Origin: Gemmatimonadota bacterium
GTDB taxonomy: Bacteria; Gemmatimonadota; Gemmatimonadetes; Palauibacterales; Palauibacteraceae
Assembly (NCBI GenBank): GCA_030598525.1
Contig: JAUVPT010000068.1
Coordinates: forward strand, 1 to 7,591
DNA: 7,591 nucleotides
Direction: 5' to 3'
Positions 1 to 6,831 of this stretch are shown here, in pieces (positions within the stretch are counted from its first letter, which is position 1; each line of letters opens with the position of its first letter). Below the pieces are notes generated by a model. It was not told the origin of the DNA and did no database searches. It saw nothing but the letters and a program-made list of their open reading frames with translations. A program made the position numbers and the translations under genes.

Positions 1-146
1 CCATCTACATCGACAACGGTCAGGTGATAGGAGCGGAATTCCTCGGTGCAGATGCACGGAGTCTCCGATTCGTCGTCGCACGCGGCCAGCGCCAACACGA
101 GGACCGGCAGAACTACGAGCAAAGCACTGATCCGGCGCACAGCCAC
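1..146 (-). CDS. Small lipoprotein, N-terminal part only (runs off the window)
   Basis: Only the first 48 residues are visible. A GTG at 146 starts three bases after the pyrF stop codon (150-152); a second in-frame GTG lies at 140. A GAGG element 11 or more bases upstream of the first GTG favours 146, though the spacing is long. The protein begins with two arginines (residues 4-5), a hydrophobic stretch of about 17 residues and a lipobox LAAC with the lipidated cysteine at residue 23, so it is very probably exported and lipid-anchored. The mature part starts Cys-Asp-Asp, is acidic, and then has a Cys-Ile-Cys motif (31-33) followed by a segment that looks like the beginning of a beta-rich domain. 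I do not recognise the family and assign no function. Its position implies it is the last visible gene of the pyrimidine cluster. The alternative, a chance open frame, is unlikely given the textbook signal sequence. Confidence 0.72.
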   Translation of the reverse strand, partial: MAVRRISALLVVLPVLVLALAACDDESETPCICTEEFRSYHLTVVDVD

Positions 147-149
147 TCT

Positions 150-866
150 TCAGCCCACCTCGGCGCGGATGCGCTCGAGTGCGGCAGCGGGATCCTCGGC
201 CCGGGTGATCGATCGTCCAACGACCAGGAAGTCAGCCCCCGCGGATTTCGCGACCGCTGGAGTGGCCACTCGCTTCTGATCCTGGGCCCCCTCGCCGGCG
301 AGACGGATTCCCGGCGTGACCACGAGAAAGTCCGGACCGCAGGCCAGCTTGACGGCCCTGCATTCGCCCACGGAAGAAACCACGCCCTGGACTCCACTCT
401 CCCGGGCCAGGCCCGCGAGGCGACCCACCGCCTGCTCGACGCCCGACCCCTCTCCCATCACCGCAGAGAGCGAGTCGTCATCGAGGGACGTCAGAACCGT
501 GATCGCGAGAAGCCTGGTGTCTCCCCCGGATCTCTCGTTCTCCGCCTGTACGGCCCGGGCCGCGGCCCGGAGCATCGCCTCGCCACCCGACGCGTGCAGG
601 GTGAGCAAACGAACGCCCATGGCCGCAGCGGCCCGTGTCGCCCCGGCCACCGTGTTGGGGATGTCGTGGAGCTTCAGGTCGAGAAAAACGTGTCGACCCT
701 CATCGACCAGGCGACGCACCACGGGCGGACCGCTTCGCGTGAACAGTTCCAGACCGACCTTGTACCATGTCCCCTCAGGAAGACGCCGTACCAGTTCGAA
801 CGCCGAATCCGGATCGGGATAGTCCAGCGCCACGATCACTTCGGGAACCGATGCCGCTTCCGCCAC
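150..866 (-). CDS. pyrF: Orotidine 5'-phosphate decarboxylase PyrF
   Basis: This cytoplasmic enzyme converts orotidine 5'-monophosphate to UMP and CO2, the last step of de novo UMP synthesis. The 238-residue product has the usual length and TIM-barrel pattern. Visible are the N-terminal strand VIVALDYPD with Asp15, Lys36 in the WYKVGLELF segment, the catalytic D-x-K-x-x-D array (Asp63, Lys65, Asp68) within DLKLHDIPNT, the VVTPGIR motif at 182-188, and the phosphate-binding GRSIT motif at 217-221. I chose GTG 866 because AGGTGAG (871-877) sits five bases upstream and because homologues begin just before the VIVALD strand; GTG at 875 would add three residues. It lies 28 bases after pyrD, in the pyrK-pyrD-pyrF order common in bacteria that use the class 1B dehydrogenase. 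pyrE, which often follows, is not in the visible sequence. The identification is secure. Confidence 0.96.
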   Translation of the reverse strand: MAEAASVPEVIVALDYPDPDSAFELVRRLPEGTWYKVGLELFTRSGPPVVRRLVDEGRHVFLDLKLHDIPNTVAGATRAAAAMGVRLLTLHASGGEAMLRAAARAVQAENERSGGDTRLLAITVLTSLDDDSLSAVMGEGSGVEQAVGRLAGLARESGVQGVVSSVGECRAVKLACGPDFLVVTPGIRLAGEGAQDQKRVATPAVAKSAGADFLVVGRSITRAEDPAAALERIRAEVG

Positions 867-870
867 TGCG

Positions 871-877
871 CTCACCT
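871..877 (-). promoter_or_regulatory. Ribosome binding site of pyrF
   Basis: AGGTGAG on the minus strand lies five to six bases before GTG 866. It decides between the two in-frame GTG codons at 866 and 875, since the GTG at 875 is itself part of this element. This is inferred from spacing and complementarity to the 16S rRNA tail. Confidence 0.6.
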
Positions 878-894
878 GGAACCGTCCATCCGCA

Positions 895-1821
895 TCACTC
901 TCGCTCCGGGATCGTGAGAGCGCCCACGAGATCCGCCACTCGTGCGATGCCGTGGCGCTCCATGTACTCCGCGATTCCGGCCTGGACCTGGACCGGAGCG
1001 GACGGATCGACGAAAAGGGCCGTGCCGACCTGTACGAGCGAGGCTCCGGCCAGGATGTACTGAAGCGCGTCACTCCCGGAACGGATGCCCCCGATTCCCA
1101 TGACCGGGATGGAAACCGCGGCGGCTGCGCGCCAGGTCAGGTAGACGCCCATGGGAAGGATGGCCGGTCCGCTGACGCCGCCACTCACGTTGCCGAGCAC
1201 CGGGCGGCGCCCCTCCACGTCGATCAGCATTCCGGGGAACGTGTTGATCGTGCTCAGCCCGTCGGCCCCCGCTTCCTCGCATATCCTGGCGTAGACTCCG
1301 ATGTCCGGCACGTTCGGAGTGAGCTTCACGACAAGCGGCCGTTCGGTCAGGGCACGGAGTCCGGCCACCAGCGCCGAAAGCGCTTGCTGATCGACGCCGA
1401 AAAGGGTCCCGTCCTTCACATTCGGACACGATACGTTGATCTCATAGCCGAGGAAGCCGTCGTCTGAATCGAGGCCGGAAACGACGGCCCCGTAGTCCTC
1501 GGCGGAGTGCCCCACCACGTTGATGAGCACACGCGCGGCCCGCAGGTTATTCCTGAGCCACGGCAGTTTCTCGCTCCGGAATCGGTCGAGCCCCACGTTC
1601 TGGAGTCCTATGGCGTTGATCATTCCGCCCGGCGTCTCGGCGACCCGGTGCGGAGGATTGCCCGGCCGGGGCTCGAGGCTCACGGCTTTCGTGACCAGGC
1701 CGCCGATCTCGTCGAGGGGAATCAGGTTCGCGTACTCTTCTCCGTAGCCGCACGTGCCTGATGCGAGGAGGACCGGAGACTGAAAGGACGCGCCCAGGAG
1801 GTGCTGGCTCAGGTCGGTCAT
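895..1821 (-). CDS. pyrD: Dihydroorotate dehydrogenase, class 1B catalytic subunit PyrD
   Basis: This is the FMN-containing catalytic subunit that oxidises dihydroorotate to orotate. In class 1B the electrons pass to PyrK and then to NAD+, so the enzyme does not depend on quinone. The 308-residue length fits. Visible are the N-terminal SPVLLASGT segment (15-23), Lys45 in the VTKAVSLEPRPGN loop, GLQN (72-75), and the catalytic-loop motif NVSCPN with Cys132; a cysteine base marks class 1 enzymes, whereas class 2 uses serine. Further along are VVKLTPN, an N-x-SGGVSGPAI stretch and the GIGGI phosphate-binding loop near the C-terminus. The ATG at 1819-1821 overlaps the pyrK stop as ATGA, with GGGAG five bases upstream, so the two subunits are probably translationally coupled. 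Class 1B is supported both by sequence and by the adjacent pyrK. Confidence 0.96.
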   Translation of the reverse strand: MTDLSQHLLGASFQSPVLLASGTCGYGEEYANLIPLDEIGGLVTKAVSLEPRPGNPPHRVAETPGGMINAIGLQNVGLDRFRSEKLPWLRNNLRAARVLINVVGHSAEDYGAVVSGLDSDDGFLGYEINVSCPNVKDGTLFGVDQQALSALVAGLRALTERPLVVKLTPNVPDIGVYARICEEAGADGLSTINTFPGMLIDVEGRRPVLGNVSGGVSGPAILPMGVYLTWRAAAAVSIPVMGIGGIRSGSDALQYILAGASLVQVGTALFVDPSAPVQVQAGIAEYMERHGIARVADLVGALTIPERE

Positions 1822-2588
1822 GCGAGCTCCCGGGCGTCGAACACGGGCCCCTCGGTACAGGACTTGATCCACTCACCCGCGGCCGACAGGACGACACATC
1901 CCTGGCACGTGCCCACCCCGCAACCCATGTGCTCCTCCACCGAAACCTGCAATGGAAGGCCGTGCCGCAGAGCCAGATCGGCACACGCCCGCAGCATGGG
2001 ATCCGGCCCACAGGCCAGGAGTTGAGGCTGGTCATCCAGGTCGAGGTCGTCGATCACGAGACCGCGTCGTCCAAGGGATCCGTCTTCCGTCCTCAGGTCA
2101 GGCTCGACTCCGGTGATCCGGCGGATCAGCTCCGGATCAAACACCCGATCCCCGGTGCGCTCTCCGTACACGATCCGTACATCGCGTTTCTCGAGCCTGG
2201 CGTCCGCGCCGACGAACAGGAACGGGGCCAATCCGACGCCTCCTGCCAGGCACACGATCGGTCGATCCGCCGGAAGGCTGAAGGAGCGGCCCAGCGGCCC
2301 GAGAATCAGGAGCTCGTCCCCCGGGTTAACCGCGGACAGGCGGCGCGTGCCGGCGCCGAAGACCCGCACCAGAAAACCGAGCCTTCCGTCGGCTTCACGG
2401 GCTCCAATGCTGAACGGGCGCGGAAGGAATGGTGCCGCGACGTCGCCCAGCCCCGTCCCCAGCATCACGAACTGGCCCGGCCTCGCCTGCGCCGCGATCC
2501 GCGGGCAGTCCACCTCGATCCAGAAGGTGTCCCCGGCGGCCTGACGGGTCTCGAGGACCCGCCCCCACGACCTCACCGGAGCACTCAT
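1818..2588 (-). CDS. pyrK: Dihydroorotate dehydrogenase electron transfer subunit PyrK
   Basis: PyrK carries FAD and a [2Fe-2S] cluster and passes electrons from the FMN of PyrD to NAD+. The 256-residue product shows a ferredoxin-reductase-like FAD domain with the RPFSI motif at 57-61, a nucleotide-binding domain with GGVGLAP at 116-122, and a C-terminal cluster-binding segment with Cys223, Cys228, Cys231 and Cys244 in the spacing C-x4-C-x2-C-x12-C expected of PyrK. All four ligands are present, so the subunit looks intact. The start is ATG 2588, which shares its first base with the TGA of the preceding TPR lipoprotein gene; an in-frame TTG lies one codon earlier. A GAGGT lies nine bases upstream of the ATG. 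The downstream overlap with pyrD fits the heterotetrameric complex in which the two subunits are made in equal amounts. Confidence 0.96.
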   Translation of the reverse strand: MSAPVRSWGRVLETRQAAGDTFWIEVDCPRIAAQARPGQFVMLGTGLGDVAAPFLPRPFSIGAREADGRLGFLVRVFGAGTRRLSAVNPGDELLILGPLGRSFSLPADRPIVCLAGGVGLAPFLFVGADARLEKRDVRIVYGERTGDRVFDPELIRRITGVEPDLRTEDGSLGRRGLVIDDLDLDDQPQLLACGPDPMLRACADLALRHGLPLQVSVEEHMGCGVGTCQGCVVLSAAGEWIKSCTEGPVFDARELA

Positions 2589-4072
2589 CAATTCTGTACC
2601 TCGTCCTCGTCCGGCTCGACCGGGGGTTCGTCCACGTCCGGTACCGTATCCGCCGCCGTCGGATCGAACAGCATCCGGATCTCCGTGAGCCGCCGCATCA
2701 GGTCCGCCTCGGCCAGGACATACATCGAGTCGGCCATCATCCCGCGGTCCTCCGCCTGTGCGAAGGCCAGTCGGTACGGGTCGTCCGCAGGCAGAGTGCC
2801 CAGCAGGCTCCTCAGCTCATCATCCGTGACCAGGCCGCGATCGTTCACCCAGGCCGGATCCGGCGGATGACCTGACACGCTGAGCGCTCCGTAGATCGCT
2901 TTCGCGGCCCACCTCGAATCGGGAACGAGATCCAGGTACAGGAGGTAGCTCCCCCGGGCCAGGGCCAGCGCTTCGAGATCGATTCGTGCCACCTCAGCCG
3001 CCCGGAGCATCGATTCCGCCGCTGATGCTCCACGGCTCTCATAGGCGGCGATCAATCCCTCGAACTCCGCCGACGCGCTCTCCCACCGACTGACACGCTC
3101 CCGCATTTCTCGCTCGCCGGAGCGACGCGCGACCGGATAGCTGCCAAGCAGCGCTGTGACGTCCTCTGGCCGGGTGGCGTCCCGGAGTCGCAATTCGGTG
3201 GCGTAGTAGGCCGCATCCGACGCGCCCTGGCTGCTCGACGCCTCCTCGACGGCCGCGTCGAACGAGACGAGCGCAGCCTGTTCCAGCCCCTGGCTCAGCC
3301 GCGCGCGGCCCGAGATCAGGTGGAACGCCGCCCTGCGTGTGGCCGGCACCGCTGCCGCAGTGAGGAGCGCGGCCGCCATGGAGTCCACGGTCGACGGGGC
3401 GAGCACCCCCAGGGAGTCCACGTGCAGATAAAGGGGGGAACGAGGATTTGGGTTCGCCGTCGCGAGAAGCCGGGCCGAGACCTCCGCCGACCGGCCGTAC
3501 TCGCCGATATCGCGCAGAGCAATGGTCAGCGAAAGACTGCCCTCGGGAGAGAGCTCCACCGAACTCGCGGCCGCCTCCAGGTCCAGCGTCGCCTGATCGG
3601 AGAGGCCCAGTTCCTGTCGCGCCAGGCCCCTCTGGAACAGGAACAGCGCCTCGTCGTCCGCGGCCACCTTCCCGGACAGTCCGACGCTCAGGAGAGAGTC
3701 CGCTTCGCGGTACGAGCCAAGCTCCCGCAACGCCACTCCCCTCAGCCCGACGGCTGCGGCCCGGCTCTTCTGGCTCCCGGCCAATGCCTCCGCCTGGAGG
3801 GATGTCTCGACGGCCGATTCCCACATCCCCGTATGAAGCTCCGCGCGGGTCTTCAGTAGCGCCGCATCGTCCGCGTACTTGCTCCCGGGATGGTCCTCGA
3901 TGACGCGCGCGGTCTTCGCGATGACGCTGTCAAACTGTATCCGCGCGGTGACCTCGGACTGCTCCTGGAGCGATGCGAGGGCCGCGTCGAACTCGCGGTT
4001 GGCGTCGTACATCGCGTTGAAGTACACACAGCCGCCGAACAGCGTGAGCGCGAGCAGGCGGGCCGATCTCAA
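2588..4072 (-). CDS. TPR-like repeat lipoprotein, function unknown
   Basis: The 494-residue protein begins with a short basic and hydrophobic signal sequence and a lipobox-like LFGGC with Cys15; Phe and Gly at -3 and -2 make it slightly atypical. After the cysteine comes a VYFNAMYDAN segment of a kind I recall from TPR lipoproteins of Gemmatimonadota and related phyla. The rest is almost wholly alpha-helical, alanine-rich helix pairs resembling tetratricopeptide repeats, clearest at about 49-93, 105-133, 141-170, 179-205, 246-277 and 360-400. The C-terminus (471-494) is an acidic, proline-containing tail. No catalytic motif is visible. The start is TTG 4072, overlapping the amidase stop as TTGA; a strong GGAGGG seven bases upstream and the signal sequence support it. 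Coupling to a cell-wall amidase suggests an envelope scaffold or assembly role, possibly as an amidase partner, but this is inference from position only. Confidence 0.85.
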   Translation of the reverse strand: MRSARLLALTLFGGCVYFNAMYDANREFDAALASLQEQSEVTARIQFDSVIAKTARVIEDHPGSKYADDAALLKTRAELHTGMWESAVETSLQAEALAGSQKSRAAAVGLRGVALRELGSYREADSLLSVGLSGKVAADDEALFLFQRGLARQELGLSDQATLDLEAAASSVELSPEGSLSLTIALRDIGEYGRSAEVSARLLATANPNPRSPLYLHVDSLGVLAPSTVDSMAAALLTAAAVPATRRAAFHLISGRARLSQGLEQAALVSFDAAVEEASSSQGASDAAYYATELRLRDATRPEDVTALLGSYPVARRSGEREMRERVSRWESASAEFEGLIAAYESRGASAAESMLRAAEVARIDLEALALARGSYLLYLDLVPDSRWAAKAIYGALSVSGHPPDPAWVNDRGLVTDDELRSLLGTLPADDPYRLAFAQAEDRGMMADSMYVLAEADLMRRLTEIRMLFDPTAADTVPDVDEPPVEPDEDEVQN

Positions 4073-5262
4073 CCGCGTCCCTCCGTGGCCGCGATCCGTC
4101 GCCCTGTCTCCTCCAGGAAGTTCTCGATCGTGTCGGCGAGCGCCCTGGCGATCCGGTCCTGTCGCGCGGGGTCTGTCAGCTGCGCCTCGTCCGCCCTGTT
4201 CGTGATGTAACCCAACTCGACGAGCACAGCAGGAAGCAGGCCCGGGGTCATCAGAACATAGTACGGGCCTTGCCTGGCTCCACGGTCCTGGGTGTCCACG
4301 GCGCCGCGCAGACCGTTCTGTATGTGGCCGGCAAGTAGCCGTGACTCCCGCCGGTACGCGTCGCGGTCCACCGTGGCCAGAATGATCTCGAGTTGTTGCA
4401 GGTTCGGGGGCTCCGCCCCCTCCTCCAATTCGATCACGGCATTCTCGCGCCGGGCTACGGCGAGCGCATCATCCGTACGAGCCTGCCCGAGATGGTACGT
4501 GGTGAATCCGCGCGCGGAGCTTCGTCCGCCCGGCTGCGCGTCCACGTGGACAGAGATGAACAGGTCGGCCTCCCACTCCACGGCGAGACTCGGGCGCTCC
4601 ATCACTTCGACGAAAACGTCGCGGTCCCGCGTCAGGAGAGGCTCGATCCCGCCCCTGCGCCCGAGCTCAGCTGCCAATTTGCGACACACGGCGAGAGTGA
4701 TGTCCTTCTCGCGTACTCCCGTCCGCGGACTCATGGTGCCCGGGTCCACTCCCCCGTGGCCCGGGTCGATCACGACGCGCCATGGCCCGGGGCGCCGTGA
4801 TCCGGGGGTCGGCCGGTCGTCGATGACGATGGCCGCGGCCGGAACGGGTTGGGCTACATCCGGTGTCGTGGCGGCGCGTGCGGCCGCCCTGGGCATCTTG
4901 TCGACACCCGGCATCCAATCCGTGAACAGCTCCAGGGGGACCCACACTTCGCCCTGCAGCCGATAAGGAACATTGGTGAGCTGGAACACGGAATCGCCGT
5001 GTCGACCAAACGGAGACCCGGAGCGGAGCTCCATGGCCGCCCCGGCCACCTGCCCGGTCGCCGCACCACCACGCTGGAAGGAGCCCGACACGACCGACTC
5101 CGGGACCTGGCTCCACGGAACCGCCGCATACCCGTTGTGGCGCCCCACCTCCACCGAATACGACACCCCGGCCACCTCGATCGCACCGGCCGAAGGCTGA
5201 GCGGCTGCCGGTACCGCGGCGGCGAACAGCAGCCACGCGGCCAGACCTGGCACCCGCCTCAC
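4069..5262 (-). CDS. N-acetylmuramoyl-L-alanine amidase (AmiC/Amidase_3 type)
   Basis: This zinc hydrolase cleaves the amide bond between MurNAc and the peptide stem of peptidoglycan, usually in cell separation or wall recycling. The 397-residue product has a signal peptide (about 1-21, ending AAA before Gln22), so it acts in the periplasm. Residues 25-120 resemble the copper-amine-oxidase N-terminal-like beta domain found in some secreted wall proteins (note VWVPLELF), not a clear AMIN domain. A proline/alanine linker follows to about 160. The catalytic domain starts at WRVVIDPGHGG and has the zinc ligands His169, Glu185 (REKD) and His239 (SVHVDA), the LLTRD strand, and the catalytic Glu349 in VLVELGYITN. 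All key residues are present. A region of about 30 residues rich in Glu between 270 and 300 is typical of the regulatory insertion in AmiC-like enzymes. GTG 5262 is preferred: an AGAGGA lies six bases before it and the signal peptide begins there; a longer in-frame start would overlap smpB. Confidence 0.93.
   Translation of the reverse strand: MRRVPGLAAWLLFAAAVPAAAQPSAGAIEVAGVSYSVEVGRHNGYAAVPWSQVPESVVSGSFQRGGAATGQVAGAAMELRSGSPFGRHGDSVFQLTNVPYRLQGEVWVPLELFTDWMPGVDKMPRAAARAATTPDVAQPVPAAAIVIDDRPTPGSRRPGPWRVVIDPGHGGVDPGTMSPRTGVREKDITLAVCRKLAAELGRRGGIEPLLTRDRDVFVEVMERPSLAVEWEADLFISVHVDAQPGGRSSARGFTTYHLGQARTDDALAVARRENAVIELEEGAEPPNLQQLEIILATVDRDAYRRESRLLAGHIQNGLRGAVDTQDRGARQGPYYVLMTPGLLPAVLVELGYITNRADEAQLTDPARQDRIARALADTIENFLEETGRRIAATEGRG
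4079..4084 (-). promoter_or_regulatory. Ribosome binding site of the TTG-initiated TPR lipoprotein gene
   Basis: GGAGGG on the minus strand lies inside the last codons of the amidase gene, about six to seven bases before TTG 4072. There is no ATG or GTG in frame that would keep the signal sequence, so this element is the main evidence for the rare start codon. Confidence 0.65.
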
Positions 5263-5267
5263 GGGGT

Positions 5268-5273
5268 TCCTCT
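5268..5273 (-). promoter_or_regulatory. Ribosome binding site of the amidase gene
   Basis: AGAGGA begins on the last base of the smpB stop codon (5273-5275) and lies about six bases before GTG 5262. It supports the short amidase start and places amidase translation directly behind ribosomes finishing smpB. Confidence 0.6.
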
Positions 5274-5749
5274 CATTCTCGATCTCTACCACCATGGAGT
5301 GCACGCTCAACCTCCCGCCGCATGACGTCGCGCTTCAGGCTCTCTCGCTTGTCGTGCAGCTTCTTCCCCCGCCCGAGTCCCAGGGACACCTTGGCCCGGC
5401 CACGCGTGAAATGCAGGTCCAGGGGTACCAGCGTGAAGCCCCGCTCGGCCGTCTTGACGGTCAACCGACGGAGCTCACGGCGATGCACCAGGAGCTTCCT
5501 GCGACGAAGAGGATCGGGAAGATCGATATTGGCCGATTCATACGGGCTGATATGGAGGTTGTGGAGCCACAGCTCCCCCCCCTCCACAGCCGCGTACGCG
5601 TCGTTGAAGCTCGCCCTGCCGGCTCGAAGCGACTTTACCTCAGCCCCTTCCAGCACGAGACCCGCCTCGAGCTCTTCGAGAATCTCGAACTCGTGTCGGG
5701 CCTTTCTGTTCCGCAGGACGATATTTCGGCCGCCGGCCGATCGTGCCAC
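5273..5749 (-). CDS. smpB: SsrA-binding protein SmpB
   Basis: SmpB binds tmRNA and brings it to ribosomes stalled on broken messages, so that the nascent chain is tagged for degradation and the ribosome released. The 158-residue product matches the family in length and order of motifs: NRKARHEFEI near the N-terminus (14-23), EVKSLRAG at 37-44, a HISPY segment (66-70), RRKLLVHRREL (83-93), TLVPL (106-110), GRAKV (117-121) and the GKKLHDKR motif at 128-135, followed by the basic C-terminal tail that enters the ribosomal A site and decoding channel. GTG 5749 is chosen because GGGAGG (5754-5759) lies four bases upstream and because homologues begin at this distance from NRKARH. The frame stays open for 26 more codons upstream, but that extension does not look like SmpB. 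The amidase follows after 10 bases. No tmRNA gene is visible. Confidence 0.97.
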   Translation of the reverse strand: MARSAGGRNIVLRNRKARHEFEILEELEAGLVLEGAEVKSLRAGRASFNDAYAAVEGGELWLHNLHISPYESANIDLPDPLRRRKLLVHRRELRRLTVKTAERGFTLVPLDLHFTRGRAKVSLGLGRGKKLHDKRESLKRDVMRREVERALHGGRDRE

Positions 5750-5753
5750 CTGA

Positions 5754-5759
5754 CCTCCC
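5754..5759 (-). promoter_or_regulatory. Ribosome binding site of smpB
   Basis: GGGAGG on the minus strand precedes GTG 5749 by four bases, slightly close but strong. It decides the smpB start against the longer open frame that extends to 5827. Confidence 0.6.
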
Positions 5760-5837
5760 GAGCCGCACGGCGGTTGGACGAGACGGCGGAAATCTAGGTA
5801 AGGCGGGCTGCAGGCGCTACCGCCCAACGAGGCCGGG

Positions 5838-6785
5838 TCAGACCTGATCGAACATCACACGTTGACGACGCATGACACTCCGCTGCCCGTAGACCTTTGC
5901 GACCTCACCCCCGAGAACGAAGATCACCGCCGCGTAGTACAGGGATACGACGAGCACGATCAACGTCGCGAAGGCGAAGAACACCTGGTTGAAATCGGCA
6001 ACTTCCGACAGGTACCACCCGAGGGCACTCTTCAGCAGCTCGAAGCCTACCGCCGAAAAAACAGCGGCGACGGTCGCGATCCGCCAACTCAGCCGAGTGG
6101 TGGGCACGAACTTGTAGATCAGCAGGAACATCAGAAAGATGGCCCCGTACGCCGTCGCGTAGCCGAGTGCCTGGAGGGCCTGCGCGGTAGGCAGTCCGAG
6201 CTGCTCGATAACGTCGCGGCCCACAGCGGTCATCGTCGTCGTGATCCCGATGTTGGCGGTCAGCAGCAGGCTGGCGATCACCACCATCTTCACATCGAGG
6301 ATCTTGCCCTTGATGATTCCAGGTCCTTCTCGCAGGTCAAACACTGCCTCGAGTACGGTTCGCAGCGAACCGAAGAGACGAGTCGAGAACCAGACGAACA
6401 GTATGCCGCTGATGATCCCCACGGACCGCGAGGATTCCACTATATCCGAGAGCTGCTCGCGGAGTTGGGCCTCGGTGGCCGGGTTCACGGGCATCACGGT
6501 CGCGAGCCACTCCATCACCGCGTTCTCGGGCGCGGCGATTCGGGGAGCGAGCGCGATGCCAGCCAACGAGAGGATCAGAATCAGGAACGGGATGGCCGCC
6601 AGAAGCAGGCTGAAGGTGAGCCCTCCGGCGAGGAAAAAGATGTTGTCGGACGCGGCCTGGTCGTAGACCTCGCGCACGTACTCCCAGGCACCGCGAAGAC
6701 CGCGCCCGAAGCCGGGCACGTGACGCGCGCCGGACTGAGACCTGCGGCCCGGGGCACTATCCGGAATGGGAGGACGCGACGTCAC
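5838..6785 (-). CDS. YihY/BrkB-family (UPF0761) inner membrane protein
   Basis: This 315-residue protein has a polar, arginine- and proline-rich N-terminus (1-45) followed by six hydrophobic segments at about 49-79, 123-142, 166-186, 208-227, 235-255 and 268-292, then a short basic C-terminal tail. The segments AASDNIFFLAGGLTFSLLLAAIP near the first helix, FGSLRTVLEAVFD (138-150) and the polar RLSWR before helix five are characteristic of the YihY/BrkB family. Members are integral inner-membrane proteins whose molecular function is not settled; older labels such as ribonuclease BN were a misassignment. The start is GTG 6785, 46 bases after the YtxH-like gene, and has only a distant GGGAAG about 13 bases upstream; a GTG near residue 23 is an alternative that would keep all helices. 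It probably shares a transcript with the YtxH-like gene. The family call is firm and the exact start is not. Confidence 0.9.
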   Translation of the reverse strand: MTSRPPIPDSAPGRRSQSGARHVPGFGRGLRGAWEYVREVYDQAASDNIFFLAGGLTFSLLLAAIPFLILILSLAGIALAPRIAAPENAVMEWLATVMPVNPATEAQLREQLSDIVESSRSVGIISGILFVWFSTRLFGSLRTVLEAVFDLREGPGIIKGKILDVKMVVIASLLLTANIGITTTMTAVGRDVIEQLGLPTAQALQALGYATAYGAIFLMFLLIYKFVPTTRLSWRIATVAAVFSAVGFELLKSALGWYLSEVADFNQVFFAFATLIVLVVSLYYAAVIFVLGGEVAKVYGQRSVMRRQRVMFDQV

Positions 6786-6831
6786 GAACTGTCGGCCGCT
6801 TCCCGGAACTGCCGCAATGCGGGATCGCTCC

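Noticed and set aside
24..917. Long plus-strand open frame opposite pyrF
   Set aside because: It is antisense to pyrF, has a composition full of Arg, His, Pro and Gly typical of GC-rich shadow frames, and shows no family motif.
1761..2870. 369-residue plus-strand open frame opposite pyrK and the TPR lipoprotein gene
   Set aside because: Antisense to two well-supported genes, crosses their boundary, and has no recognisable domain.
3039..3824. Minus-strand 261-residue frame inside the TPR lipoprotein gene
   Set aside because: Same strand but another frame, rich in Gly and Arg, with no motif; a shadow of the real gene.
5750..5837. tmRNA gene, promoter or terminator in the gap before smpB
   Set aside because: The gap is only 88 bases, too short for tmRNA. 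The GGCGG/CCGCC pair in it has no T-tract, and the promoter-like boxes are poorly spaced.
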